A DNA stretch of 64,000 nucleotides, taken from Desulfogranum japonicum DSM 18378. GTDB lineage: Bacteria; Desulfobacterota; Desulfobulbia; Desulfobulbales; Desulfobulbaceae. Both the position numbers and the translations under genes were made by a program. The stretch covers positions 38,041-102,040 of the forward strand of contig NZ_KE386997.1 of the NCBI RefSeq assembly GCF_000429945.1, written 5' to 3'. Each line of letters starts with the position of its first letter. Position 1 is the stretch's first letter. The notes under the pieces are model-generated. The model was not told where the DNA came from. It made no database searches and saw only the letters and a list, made by a program, of their open reading frames with translations. Positions 19,069 to 28,172 of the stretch are shown here, piece after piece.

Positions 19069-19133
19069 GGTAACGTCGTCGCGTCAAGGATTCAATACGG
19101 CCAGTATGGAACCATTGACACTACGACGTTACC
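19069..19133. repeat. 65-bp palindromic element between hcp and ferredoxin gene
   Basis: The ends GGTAACGTCGT and ACGACGTTACC are perfect inverted repeats that extend inward to 19 positions with about 3 mismatches. The centre (ATACGGCCAGTAT) is also partly palindromic, so the whole segment can fold as one long hairpin. It lies 75 bp before the ferredoxin gene start. Confidence 0.6.
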
Positions 19134-19207
19134 AAACCGATATCATACGCAATTTTTGAATATTTAGTATTTTCCGCGCCCCTTATGTTGATGCAGGAAC
19201 AGATATT

Positions 19208-19951
19208 ATGAAAGTAACACGAAAAATTATTGAAATAGACGAGGAGCTCTGCAATGGATGCGGCCTCTGTGTGCCGGATTGTGCCGAAGGCTCGCTGCAG
19301 ATCATCGACGGCAAAGCAAAACTGGTAGCTGACAAACTCTGCGATGGTCTCGGTGCCTGCCTGGGTTCCTGTCCCACAGGAGCTCTGCGCATTATTGAAC
19401 GTGAGGCAGAAGAATTTGACGAAGAAGCCGTGGAAGAATATCTGGCTGCTCATAATGATACGCTCAAGGAGCAGAAGAACTCTACTCCAGTCGGCTGTCC
19501 TTCCGCACAGCTGCAGATGATGCAACCGGCCAGCAGTTGTCAGGCTTCCAATGAACCTGCAACACAAAACGAATCTAACCTCTCGCACTGGCCAGTACAG
19601 ATACGGCTTATTCCTCCCACCGCACCTTTCCTTGAAAACGCGGACCTGTTGGTTGCTGCGGATTGTACGGCTATCGCATACCCCAATATTCAGCGGGATT
19701 ATGTGGCAGGACGGGTAGTTATGATGGGATGTCCTAAATTTGACGACCAACAGCTGTACGTGGACCGTTTTACAGATATCTTCAGTAACAGAAAAATTAA
19801 GACGTTGACTGTCCTGATAATGGAAGTTCCTTGCTGCAATTCCATGCTGCACATAATCAAAGACGCTTTTAACAAAACAAATCCGACTTTTCCAGTTCAA
19901 CAGGTTGTAATTTCCCGAGAGGGAAAAGTTCTGCAAACAAAGACATGGTAA
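19208..19951 (+). CDS. 2[4Fe-4S] ferredoxin-domain protein linked to hcp
   Basis: 247 aa. The N-terminus holds one canonical cluster motif (CNGCGLCVPDC, residues 15-25) and a second one in altered spacing (CDGLGACLGSCPTGAL). The rest (about 95-245) is an alpha/beta domain with further cysteines (VGCPSAQ, MMGCPKFDD, VPCCNSML), of the type seen in stand-alone ferredoxins beside Hcp and in HcpR regulons. It probably supplies electrons to Hcp. The last domain keeps extra cysteines that could bind another cluster. An aTTatg context with no strong ribosome site precedes it; AGGAACAG is the nearest candidate. Confidence 0.85.
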   Translation: MKVTRKIIEIDEELCNGCGLCVPDCAEGSLQIIDGKAKLVADKLCDGLGACLGSCPTGALRIIEREAEEFDEEAVEEYLAAHNDTLKEQKNSTPVGCPSAQLQMMQPASSCQASNEPATQNESNLSHWPVQIRLIPPTAPFLENADLLVAADCTAIAYPNIQRDYVAGRVVMMGCPKFDDQQLYVDRFTDIFSNRKIKTLTVLIMEVPCCNSMLHIIKDAFNKTNPTFPVQQVVISREGKVLQTKTW

Positions 19952-20038
19952 AACGATTACCTATGGGAATATTTAGGGTAATGTGACATCATAATCTATA
20001 ATCTGGTGGCACTTTAGCCAATAATGTTTAATACATTA

Positions 20039-20199
20039 TGGATAACTACTCACTGCGTACCTGATTTTTCCGCACTCAGCCTGGCTTTCGTATGCTGCAA
20101 TACACTGCGCCAACCTGCTTGGGAACACCTCAGGCATCCTGTAACCAATGAAATAGGTGAGACGTTCAAGCTTGTCCGTCTCATCTGTGAGTAGGTACC
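20039..20199. repeat. MITE-like element, family B copy
   Basis: The left end GGATAACTACTCACTG and the right end CTGTGAGTAGGTACC are inverted relative to each other. They match the family B ends at 49.8 kb. It fills most of the 369-bp gap between the ferredoxin and shikimate kinase genes. No coding capacity. Confidence 0.55.
20158..20183. repeat. 26-bp near-perfect palindrome inside family B copy
   Basis: TGAGACG-TT-CAAGCTTG-TC-CGTCTCA: all positions pair except the two TT/TC steps. It can act as a hairpin or operator about 140 bp before the shikimate kinase start. Confidence 0.55.
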
Positions 20200-20320
20200 A
20201 CTATAATAGAGTTAAACCTGGATTTTTTCTTGCACGAAATTGTTGCCGCAACTGCGAGATACCGGGCATGCAATCGAAGTCACCTGACAAAATCTTCGCC
20301 TCCACTGGAGAGTTGTTACC

Positions 20321-20821
20321 ATGAAAACAAACCTCACCCTTATAGGTATGCCTGGAGCTGGAAAAAGCACAATAGGCATCATCCTTGCCAAAAATCTCTC
20401 CATGGGTTTTATAGACACAGATGTCCTTATCCAAATCAATCAACAGAAATCACTCCAGGAAATCCTGGATGAAAGCGATTATCTGAACCTGAGACACATT
20501 GAAGAACAGGAAATCTGCAAGCTGAACATTTCCAAACACGTTATTGCCACTGGAGGAAGTGCAGCTTACAGTGATCGAGCAATGCGCCACTTACAGACGA
20601 TGTCCACCATCATCTTCCTCAAGGTATCCTATGATGAGATCAAACGCCGCATTAAAAACTTTGAAACTCGTGGTATAGCCAAAGCGGAGCACCAGAGTTT
20701 TCAAGAACTTTATGACGAACGGCAAGAACTGTATAACAGATATGCAGATATCACCATCGATTGCCAACTTCGAGACCAGGAAGACATCGCAGTAGAAATA
20801 GCTCAACGATTCATTATTTGA
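20321..20821 (+). CDS. aroK: shikimate kinase (AroK/AroL type)
   Basis: 166 aa, normal length. It phosphorylates shikimate at the 3-OH in the pathway to aromatic amino acids; aroB of the same pathway lies at 51.4 kb. P-loop GMPGAGKST (residues 9-17), metal/shikimate Asp in FIDTDVLI, substrate Arg in LRHIEEQE, lid Arg in NFETRGIA and a late Arg in DERQELYNRYAD are all visible. The usual GGG loop that binds shikimate reads GGS (ATGGSA), a small deviation, so a related kinase role is not fully excluded. The ATG has no strong ribosome site nearby (GGAGAG about 10 nt upstream). Confidence 0.85.
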   Translation: MKTNLTLIGMPGAGKSTIGIILAKNLSMGFIDTDVLIQINQQKSLQEILDESDYLNLRHIEEQEICKLNISKHVIATGGSAAYSDRAMRHLQTMSTIIFLKVSYDEIKRRIKNFETRGIAKAEHQSFQELYDERQELYNRYADITIDCQLRDQEDIAVEIAQRFII

Positions 20822-20975
20822 TTTAGCGCAGCTGAGCGTTCAGATATGATACAGATATATACTTGCTGCCCAGACGTTTACCCTGACTCTGCGATTACTC
20901 TTTCATGGGTTTACATAAAAGTCATGCCCTGTCCACACCAGATATTTTCATTATAGCGACCAACGATAGTAACCA

Positions 20976-22406
20976 ATGCTGAATAAAGACCTCCTTCTGA
21001 GCCTTGAAAGAATTGTCGGCCCGGAAAATGTACTGACAGAACAGTCTGATCGACTTATCCACGGCTATGATGCTACCCAGAAGCAATACATGCCAGATGT
21101 TGTTGTCTATGTAGAAAACAGTCTGCAAGTAAGCGAAATAGTCAAACTTGCCAATCAATACAACATCCCCATTCTACCAAGAGGAGCTGGTAGCGGCTTT
21201 ACAGGAGGCTCATTGCCAGTACAGGGTGGTATCGTGGTTGTTCTCACACGAATGAATGCCATCCTGGATATTGATGAGGACAATCTCACAGCCACAGTTG
21301 AACCAGGGGTAGTTACCGCACATCTGCAAAGAGAAGTGGAAAAATCTGGATTGTTCTACCCTCCAGACCCGGCATCCAAAGAATTCAGTACCATTGGCGG
21401 CAATGTTGCCGAGTGTGCTGGTGGTCCGAGATGCGTCAAATATGGTGTTACCAAGGACTATATTCTGGGCCTGGAAGTTGTTACCCCCACTGGAGATATC
21501 CTGCACACCGGTGGCGTAACCATGAAAAATGTTGCGGGATACGACCTGACCAAACTCTTTGTTGGTTCCGAAGGAACCCTTGGAATTGTTACCCGTATCA
21601 CGGTAAAACTCCTTCCAAAGCCCGCTGCAAAAAAAACCATGCTGGTTCAGTTTTCATCAATCGACAGTGCAGCCCGGGCAGTCTCCACTATTATTCGTAA
21701 TAAAATTATTCCCACCACCCTGGAATTTCTGGATGCCACAACCATCGAGTGTATTCGTGGTAAAACCGGACTTCCGGTGTTGGAAAAATGCAGAGCGCTT
21801 CTCATTATAGAGGTGGATGGTGATCAGGAAATCCTGGAAAAGCAAACTGACAAAATTCTGGGACTTCTCACCCCGCTAGGTATCCTGGAAAGTCGTGTTG
21901 CGGCAGATCATACAGAGGCCGAAGCCATCTGGGATGTACGTCGTAGCGTGAGCCCCAGCATGCGAAAAATCAATCCGGATAAATTCAATGAAGACATCGT
22001 TGTCCCACGGAGTAAAGTACCGGACATGATTCGGGCATTGGAAAAAATCAGTTCCACCTATGATGTACCAATTGTCAATTTTGGCCATGCCGGTGATGGC
22101 AATATCCATGTCAATGTGATGGTTGATTTACAGCAACCAGGTATGCAGGCAACGGTTGACAAAGTGCTTCTTGAAATATTTCAAACTACCGTTGATATGG
22201 GTGGCTCAATCAGTGGAGAACATGGCATCGGTACAGCGAAAGCTCCCTTTCTGCGCCTGGAAATTGATCCGGCAACACTCCACTACATGCAGATGCTTAA
22301 AAAAGCACTGGACCCTAACAATATTATGAATCCAGGAAAAATTTTCCTGGAAACTTCTCCTGAACAATTGGCCTTCCCCACGCAGTTACAAGATGATCCG
22401 CAATAA
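20976..22406 (+). CDS. FAD-linked oxidase, GlcD/D-lactate dehydrogenase type
   Basis: 476 aa. N-terminal FAD_binding_4 domain with PRGAGSGFTGGSLPVQGG and EFSTIGGNVAECAGGPRCVKYG; C-terminal FAD-linked oxidase domain with NFGHAGDGNIHVNVM and SGEHGIGTAKAPFL. It oxidises a 2-hydroxy acid such as glycolate or D-lactate. The gene overlaps the next by 14 bp, which encodes an Fe-S subunit of GlcF type, so electrons go from FAD to that subunit. The adjacent LarA-like racemase argues for lactate rather than glycolate as substrate (inference). Confidence 0.94.
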   Translation: MLNKDLLLSLERIVGPENVLTEQSDRLIHGYDATQKQYMPDVVVYVENSLQVSEIVKLANQYNIPILPRGAGSGFTGGSLPVQGGIVVVLTRMNAILDIDEDNLTATVEPGVVTAHLQREVEKSGLFYPPDPASKEFSTIGGNVAECAGGPRCVKYGVTKDYILGLEVVTPTGDILHTGGVTMKNVAGYDLTKLFVGSEGTLGIVTRITVKLLPKPAAKKTMLVQFSSIDSAARAVSTIIRNKIIPTTLEFLDATTIECIRGKTGLPVLEKCRALLIIEVDGDQEILEKQTDKILGLLTPLGILESRVAADHTEAEAIWDVRRSVSPSMRKINPDKFNEDIVVPRSKVPDMIRALEKISSTYDVPIVNFGHAGDGNIHVNVMVDLQQPGMQATVDKVLLEIFQTTVDMGGSISGEHGIGTAKAPFLRLEIDPATLHYMQMLKKALDPNNIMNPGKIFLETSPEQLAFPTQLQDDPQ

Positions 22407-23703
22407 AACACTTCAAGACTATGAACAGAGTATCAACCAATGCGTCCGGTGCGGAGCTTGTCAGGCACATTGCCCGGCATACCTCCAGCAACGTAATGAA
22501 GGCGCTGTTGCCAGGGGAAAACTCGCAATAGCAAGGGCCATGTTACAAGGAGAGGTTCAAACGGGCGCACATCTGACGGAAGACATGTCCATGTGTCTGC
22601 TCTGTGGTTCCTGTGTTATCAAATGTCCTAATAAAGTTCCCACAGACAAAATTGTCGGAGCTGTACGCAGGGAATTGAGCAGGCAGTCAGGGGTATCTTT
22701 GACAAGTCGTGCCATTGGCGCAATCACTGGTTCAACCTCTCTCATGAAAAAGCTGGCACAAGCTGTAAGGAGAGTCTCTCCTGCTGTGTTTCGAAAAATT
22801 CCAGCTTCCAGCGGGTTACGCCTCCGTTTTCCGATACAGGGGATGGAATTGCGAACCATACCATTATTTGCACCAAAAAATCTCTTTGCATATTACCCTG
22901 AGTATCAGCCTGGTGATCCTGACAAGCCTGTAATCGGCATTTTTGCAGGATGCGGTATAACCTATCTCTACCCTGAAATAGGCAAATACATGATAGAAAT
23001 TCTGCGCTTACTTGGATATTCTATCTTTTTCCCACACGATCAGGGATGTTGCGGGATCCCGGCACGTTCAGCGGGAAACGGTCCAGTTATTGAAAAACTG
23101 GTTCGACAAAACGTAGCTGCCTTTTCCAGACGCCGGGTGGACTATATCCTTACAGGATGTGCATCCTGCCATGCGGGCATCGGAGAGTTGCCGGAAACCA
23201 TGGTTGGACCTGTGGAGGAGTTCAGCAGCAAAGTGATGGATATCCATGTATTTCTCTATCAACAGGGACTGCACCACTCTCTTTCTGCGCTTCCTCGTTC
23301 TACTTCGCGAATCGATCTCACGTACCATGATCCCTGCCATTTGCGGACCCACGGCATAACCAGAGAGCCAAGGGAACTCTTGCAATCCCTCCCCGCAGTA
23401 CGATACCGGGAAATGGAAAATGCCGGATCCTGCTGTGGACTTGGTGGGACCTTTTCCATCGCCCACTATGAGCAATCTCAGAAAATAGGCGCTCTCAAGG
23501 CTGAAAACCTGAAAAAAACAGGTGCACAATATATCGCCACCGCCTGTCCGGGATGCATGATACAACTGCAGGATGCCATTAATCAGGCCGGACTTCATAC
23601 ACAGGTCATGCATACCTTGGAATTACTTCATAGTACCCTAACCCATACTGCCGATATATCCAGGCTTAAAGAACTCCTTCCATCGGTAAATACGAACCAA
23701 TGA
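22393..23703 (+). CDS. (Fe-S)-binding protein, GlcF-like electron transfer subunit
   Basis: 436 aa. Two ferredoxin motifs near the N-terminus (CVRCGACQAHCPAY and CLLCGSCVIKCPNKVP) carry [4Fe-4S] clusters. Two CCG domains follow (GCCGIPARSAGN with CASCHAGIGE; SCCGLGGTF with CPGCMIQL), the heterodisulfide reductase-type cysteine motif. No membrane helix, so it is a soluble or peripheral partner of the FAD subunit encoded just upstream (14-bp overlap). It overlaps the larA-like gene downstream by four bases (ATGA), making a three-gene translationally coupled unit. Confidence 0.94.
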   Translation: MIRNKTLQDYEQSINQCVRCGACQAHCPAYLQQRNEGAVARGKLAIARAMLQGEVQTGAHLTEDMSMCLLCGSCVIKCPNKVPTDKIVGAVRRELSRQSGVSLTSRAIGAITGSTSLMKKLAQAVRRVSPAVFRKIPASSGLRLRFPIQGMELRTIPLFAPKNLFAYYPEYQPGDPDKPVIGIFAGCGITYLYPEIGKYMIEILRLLGYSIFFPHDQGCCGIPARSAGNGPVIEKLVRQNVAAFSRRRVDYILTGCASCHAGIGELPETMVGPVEEFSSKVMDIHVFLYQQGLHHSLSALPRSTSRIDLTYHDPCHLRTHGITREPRELLQSLPAVRYREMENAGSCCGLGGTFSIAHYEQSQKIGALKAENLKKTGAQYIATACPGCMIQLQDAINQAGLHTQVMHTLELLHSTLTHTADISRLKELLPSVNTNQ

Positions 23704-24914
23704 TCCGCCTTGCCTATGGAAATGACAGCATCGAATTTGCCCTACATAGACATGCAGAAATTCTCTCTATTCAGGAACCAACAATCCGAATTTCCGAAGA
23801 AATATTCAGGCATGGCATTACGCCGTTTCTGAAACAACTGCTACCAACGGACAATCTTGCCATTGTTGTTGCTGATAAAACCAGACTCTGCGGTTACGAA
23901 ACAGTGCTTCCCTGGTTGGTGAAAAGCTTGCGCGAGAAAGGGCTGAGAAGACAACAGATAACCTTTTACATAGCATACGGTACCCATCAGCCACAAGATG
24001 ATCGAACATGCCGGCACTGCTATGGCCAGGTATACGATGAATACCATTTTATCCATCACCACTGTGATCATGCTCAGTTTACCGAGTTAGGGAAAACGCA
24101 GCGGGGAACACCAATCCTGATCTGTCAGGATATACTCGAGTCTGACGCCATACTGACCATTGGCGCGGTCAGTCACCATTATTTTGCAGGATATGGAGGC
24201 GGCAGAAAATTACTGTTCCCAGGTCTTGCAGAGCGCTCAGCTATTCACAGCAACCACAGTTTGTATCTCAATCGTCAGACGGGTAATCTTGAGGAACAAT
24301 GCCAGCCAGGTAGCCTGGACACCAATCCGATAGCTGAAGATCTGAAAGAAATCAACAGCTATTTACCAGACTATTTTTCCATTCATGGAATCCTCAACAG
24401 CGATGGACAACTTGCTGATTTTCTTTTTGGTTCAGGATATGATGTTTTTCTCTCTGCCTGTTCACGACTTGATGGCTATTATCGACATGAAAATACTAAA
24501 GAATTTGACATTGTCCTCGCTTCTGCCGGAGGATCGCCCAAAGATATTAATTTCATCCAGGCTCACAAGGCCATTCATAACAGCAGCCGCTTTGTACGCG
24601 AAGGGGGGCAGTTAATCATGCTGGCTCGGTGTCCTGATCAAATCGGCTCAACCACATTCCTCCCCTACTTTTCAAAAAATGGTTTTACCCAGGCTTTTGC
24701 CGGACTCATTGACAAATATTCAGGAAACGGCGGCACGGCTCTGGCAATGATGAAAAAAACAGACCGAATAGCCATTTCTCTGCTTACTGATCTGACGCCA
24801 GACACGTGTAAAAAAATTGGTGTGCAAAAATGGGACATAACTCGAATCCAAAATGCCTTGGCAGATGAAGATACATCACTGGCCATTATCCCAAATGCGT
24901 CGCTGCTTATATAA
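23700..24914 (+). CDS. larA: LarA-family nickel-pincer racemase
   Basis: 404 aa. LarA-fold enzyme with the residues expected for the nickel-pincer nucleotide cofactor: His in AYGTHQPQ, His-His in VSHHYFAGYGGGRKLLFPGLA with the lysine that covalently holds the cofactor, and a His in AIHSNHSLY. Lactate racemase interconverts D- and L-lactate; other LarA homologues act on other 2-hydroxy acids. Here it is coupled to a GlcD/GlcF-type dehydrogenase, so the operon can convert either enantiomer and oxidise it. LarB, LarC and LarE, needed to make the cofactor, are not in this window and should be elsewhere in the genome. Confidence 0.85.
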   Translation: MIRLAYGNDSIEFALHRHAEILSIQEPTIRISEEIFRHGITPFLKQLLPTDNLAIVVADKTRLCGYETVLPWLVKSLREKGLRRQQITFYIAYGTHQPQDDRTCRHCYGQVYDEYHFIHHHCDHAQFTELGKTQRGTPILICQDILESDAILTIGAVSHHYFAGYGGGRKLLFPGLAERSAIHSNHSLYLNRQTGNLEEQCQPGSLDTNPIAEDLKEINSYLPDYFSIHGILNSDGQLADFLFGSGYDVFLSACSRLDGYYRHENTKEFDIVLASAGGSPKDINFIQAHKAIHNSSRFVREGGQLIMLARCPDQIGSTTFLPYFSKNGFTQAFAGLIDKYSGNGGTALAMMKKTDRIAISLLTDLTPDTCKKIGVQKWDITRIQNALADEDTSLAIIPNASLLI

Positions 24915-25144
24915 CTGGCAGCTTGAATGATAGGGAAAATATGTTGTACAAGCTACGAGAAAATACGGGCCTGTTCGGAACAAACATTTGCCATTTTCCT
25001 CTGTTTCAATTAAGAATTGTTCTTGGGTGAAGGGTGAACGTATACCAGTTGTACTTGAAATGTAACATTTTTTGCCTGTAATAACCTCTGACCAATAACC
25101 ACAAACCATCAGTCTGAGTTGCAGCAGTCTGTGTAAACGTATCC

Positions 25145-26521
25145 ATGTCCAACGCAAGATCAAATCCTATCGTGGCCTTCTTTGCATCCGTGCAACTGGC
25201 CCTGTTTCTTCTCTTTATTCTGGCTGCCACTTCAATCATCGGTACCATAATTCCACAAAATCAACCTTCACATTTCTATATAGAAAAATATGGGGAGCAG
25301 GCTGCCCGTTTCATGGGCATACTGGACTTCACTGATATGTACAGTTCGTGGTGGTTTCTGGCCCTGCTTCTCCTATTTGTTATAAACCTGATTGTTTGCA
25401 GTCTCAAACGTATTCCCCAGGTTCTCAAGCTCATTCGTAAAGATAATCTAAAAATCCAGCCGGACCGCTTGCAAAACATGCATTTCTCGCACAGCGTGAG
25501 CTACGATGAGCAAACAACACCTCAGCAAATTGATTCTTTCCTACGAAACAACGGATGGAAACCGGAACAGCGCGTATTCAAAAATGGCATACTGTTTTTC
25601 TCCGAGAAAGGTGCCTGGACACGCTTTGGAGTCTATGTGGTCCACCTGTCCATTTTGATTATCCTCACAGGCGCGGTACTGGGTTCGTCCATGTTTGCAA
25701 ACAAAGTATTACACAGGCCTGACTTTGCCTTTAAAGGTTCCATGGCCATTCCCGAAACCCAGAAAAACAATAGGGTTTTTCCTTTTGGAAAGCAGACTCC
25801 AATTCCATTAGGATTCACAGTTCGCTGCAACTCTTTTTCCATTGATTATTACGCAAACGGCATGCCCAAAACCTATCTTTCCCAGGTGACGATTTTCGAA
25901 AACGGGAAACCTGTACCAACAATGGAAGATATTGCCATCAAAGTGAACAAACCACTTAAATATAAAGGGGTGACTCTCTACCAATCCAGCTACCAGCCAT
26001 TCCAAGACTTTCTTGTAACTGTCAAGAAACAGGGAGATAACGATCAACCGACCTTGCAGAAACAGGCAGTCATAGCTCCTGCAAAACAACAAAAATGGCA
26101 AGAAGCAGACGTTTCGTTTGGGATCCTTAACCGGGAAATTTCTCGTAATATAACCCAAAGAATAAAAGTCTGGTTTTCCGACAACCAGGGCAAACCTTCT
26201 ATTTTCTGGGTTGCGGCCGGCCAGGAGGCCTCCATTGAAAGGCCAACGGGTACATACACGTTTACTGCTAAACAGCTCTATGCCACAGTCTTTCAGGTCA
26301 CCAAAGACCCCGGTGTATGGTTAGTGTATCTTGGATGTGGCCTGATGTTGTTAGGGCTATACATAGCATTTTTTACTTCGCATAAAAAAATATTTGCCTA
26401 TCTCAATATGGAAGACCAAGGTTGCACATTACTCCTTGCTGGAAACACCAATAAAAATAAAGTTGGCTTTGAAAAAACGTTTCAGGCACTAGTTGACGCA
26501 TCTGATGAGTTGCACCACTAA
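25145..26521 (+). CDS. resB: cytochrome c biogenesis protein ResB
   Basis: 458 aa. Three hydrophobic segments near the N-terminus (LALFLLFILAATSIIGTIIPQ, WWFLALLLLFVINLIVCSL, VYVVHLSILIILTGAVLG), a large extracytoplasmic domain and a last membrane helix (WLVYLGCGLMLLGLYIAFF). This is the ResB/Ccs1 architecture of system II cytochrome c maturation, which passes heme across the membrane with CcsA/ResC. The partner gene starts 62 bp later. Needed for the tetraheme cytochrome encoded downstream. Confidence 0.95.
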   Translation: MSNARSNPIVAFFASVQLALFLLFILAATSIIGTIIPQNQPSHFYIEKYGEQAARFMGILDFTDMYSSWWFLALLLLFVINLIVCSLKRIPQVLKLIRKDNLKIQPDRLQNMHFSHSVSYDEQTTPQQIDSFLRNNGWKPEQRVFKNGILFFSEKGAWTRFGVYVVHLSILIILTGAVLGSSMFANKVLHRPDFAFKGSMAIPETQKNNRVFPFGKQTPIPLGFTVRCNSFSIDYYANGMPKTYLSQVTIFENGKPVPTMEDIAIKVNKPLKYKGVTLYQSSYQPFQDFLVTVKKQGDNDQPTLQKQAVIAPAKQQKWQEADVSFGILNREISRNITQRIKVWFSDNQGKPSIFWVAAGQEASIERPTGTYTFTAKQLYATVFQVTKDPGVWLVYLGCGLMLLGLYIAFFTSHKKIFAYLNMEDQGCTLLLAGNTNKNKVGFEKTFQALVDASDELHH

Positions 26522-26583
26522 GCGTGCGAATTTTGAAGCGTTAAAAGACACTCAAGACAGTTTTTATTCACTGGAAAATACAT

Positions 26584-27435
26584 ATGGATAGTTCAACTCT
26601 GCTGGGCCTCACCATGCTGGCCTACCTGCTGTCAACGGCATTTCATGCCGGACAGCTGGTTTTTCGTTCCAAAGGCGCAGGCCTTGTAGGCCTCTTTCTT
26701 GCCGTTCTTGGTCTTCTTATTCAAACAGCGGGCATCGGATTACGCTGGACCGAATCATACGCAATGGGAATTGGTCATGCGCCACTGACCAACATGTATG
26801 AATCTCTGGTCTTTTTTGCCTGGTGCACAACCTTGTTTTACGTGCTCATTGATTTCAAATACAAGGCAAGGGTTCTTGGCATGTTCACCATGCCACTTTC
26901 TTTCATTGCCATGGCTTATGCATCTTTCTCCGGCCATATCTCTGCTGATATAAAACCACTGCTTCCCGCGCTCCAATCCAATTGGCTCATAGCCCATGTT
27001 GTTACCTGTTTTATTGGCTATGGAGCATTTGCTGTGGCTGCAGCGCTGGGGGTTATGTACCTGGTAAAATTATCAAGCCAATCCGGAGGAACAAATACAT
27101 ATACTGAGTCTGCACTTCCTGCCCTGACAGAGCTGGACGATCTAACCCACAAAACTATTGTTTTTGGTTTTATGTGGCTTTCCGCCGGCATTATCACCGG
27201 AGCCATCTGGGCAAATGAAGCCTGGGGAACATACTGGAGTTGGGATGCAAAAGAGACCTGGTCTCTCATTACCTGGTTTCTCTATGCCATTACACTTCAT
27301 GTTCGCTTCACCATAGGTTGGACGGGTAAACGAATTGCCTGGTTGGCGATATTTGGCTTTTTCGCTGTTTTGTTTACCTACTTTGGTGTCAATTACCTCC
27401 TTGCCGGGTTACACAGCTATGGAACACCAGGTTGA
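26584..27435 (+). CDS. ccsB: cytochrome c biogenesis protein CcsB/CcsA (ResC)
   Basis: 283 aa, about eight membrane helices. The WWD heme-handling signature is clear: WGTYWSWDAKETWSLITWF. Flanking conserved histidines are visible (LIAHVVTCFIGY; LHVRFTIGW). Together with ResB it forms the system II heme export and attachment complex. It precedes the cytochrome c3 gene on the same strand, so supply of heme lyase and its substrate are side by side. Confidence 0.95.
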   Translation: MDSSTLLGLTMLAYLLSTAFHAGQLVFRSKGAGLVGLFLAVLGLLIQTAGIGLRWTESYAMGIGHAPLTNMYESLVFFAWCTTLFYVLIDFKYKARVLGMFTMPLSFIAMAYASFSGHISADIKPLLPALQSNWLIAHVVTCFIGYGAFAVAAALGVMYLVKLSSQSGGTNTYTESALPALTELDDLTHKTIVFGFMWLSAGIITGAIWANEAWGTYWSWDAKETWSLITWFLYAITLHVRFTIGWTGKRIAWLAIFGFFAVLFTYFGVNYLLAGLHSYGTPG

Positions 27436-27609
27436 TGAAGAAATATAAAAAACATAGGGTTAGTGCACTACTGTCCTGAGCATTGTTGACAATGAACGGG
27501 GAAAGAGCTATACCTTTTGCCGATTACAGTTGTTTTGTTCATATACCAATAACTCGTGCCATTCGGCCACGCAACGTGTCTGAAGAAGCGCAAACCAAGG
27601 AGGATTGAC

Positions 27610-27999
27610 ATGAAAAAGCTACTGGTGTGCGGCGCAATACTGGCTGCCTTCTTCGTAGTTGGAAGTGGTGTGTCCTTTGCATCTGACAAAGGGCCTGCGG
27701 AAATCACCCTGGAATCAACCATTGATACCGCTAAAAAGCCCAAACCAGCTACATTTCCCCATGCAGAGCACCAATCACGACTGGCGTGCGGTGACTGCCA
27801 TCACGGAAAAGATGCTGATGGCAAAAAGATCGATTATGTAGAAGGACAGGAAATCGGCAAATGTGAGTCTTGCCATAACAAGGCTGCAGGGATGCCTAAA
27901 AAAGTTGCAAGCTACAAAGATGCCGCACATGCTCTTTGTAAAGACTGTCACAAACAGCAGGATGCAAAACTGGCTAAGTGTAATGTCTGTCACAAATAG
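27610..27999 (+). CDS. tetraheme cytochrome c3 (class III)
   Basis: 129 aa; the start is set by AAGGAGG seven bases upstream and by the signal peptide MKKLLVCGAILAAFFVVGSGVSFA. Four CxxCH heme sites: C60-C63-H64, C85-C88-H89, C110-C113-H114 and C124-C127-H128. Extra histidines (H51, H54, H65, H107) fit the bis-His axial ligation of class III cytochromes. All four sites are CxxCH, with none of the CxxxxCH spacing often seen in Desulfovibrio c3. It is a periplasmic electron carrier between hydrogenases or dehydrogenases and membrane complexes. It follows the resB-ccsB pair and is closed by an intrinsic terminator. Confidence 0.95.
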   Translation: MKKLLVCGAILAAFFVVGSGVSFASDKGPAEITLESTIDTAKKPKPATFPHAEHQSRLACGDCHHGKDADGKKIDYVEGQEIGKCESCHNKAAGMPKKVASYKDAAHALCKDCHKQQDAKLAKCNVCHK

Positions 28000-28025
28000 C
28001 TGATCATACACAGAAGTGATGCAAT

Positions 28026-28066
28026 AAAAAAAAAGCTGCTCCATTAATATGAAGCAGCTTTTTTTT
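28026..28066. terminator. bidirectional intrinsic terminator, cytochrome c3 / glyS
   Basis: Run of A, stem AGCTGCT / AGCAGCT, 12-nt loop, then run of eight T. A-run and T-run extend the stem, so it can terminate both the c3 transcript (+) and glyS (-). Confidence 0.9.
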
Positions 28067-28172
28067 ACCAGCAAAAATCTTTCTTACACTTCGTTGAAAC
28101 AACAGGCTATAGCAATGAAGAACTACCTCTGTAATCTGCTGCCTTCAATACATTTGTATGCAGATCATCAAG

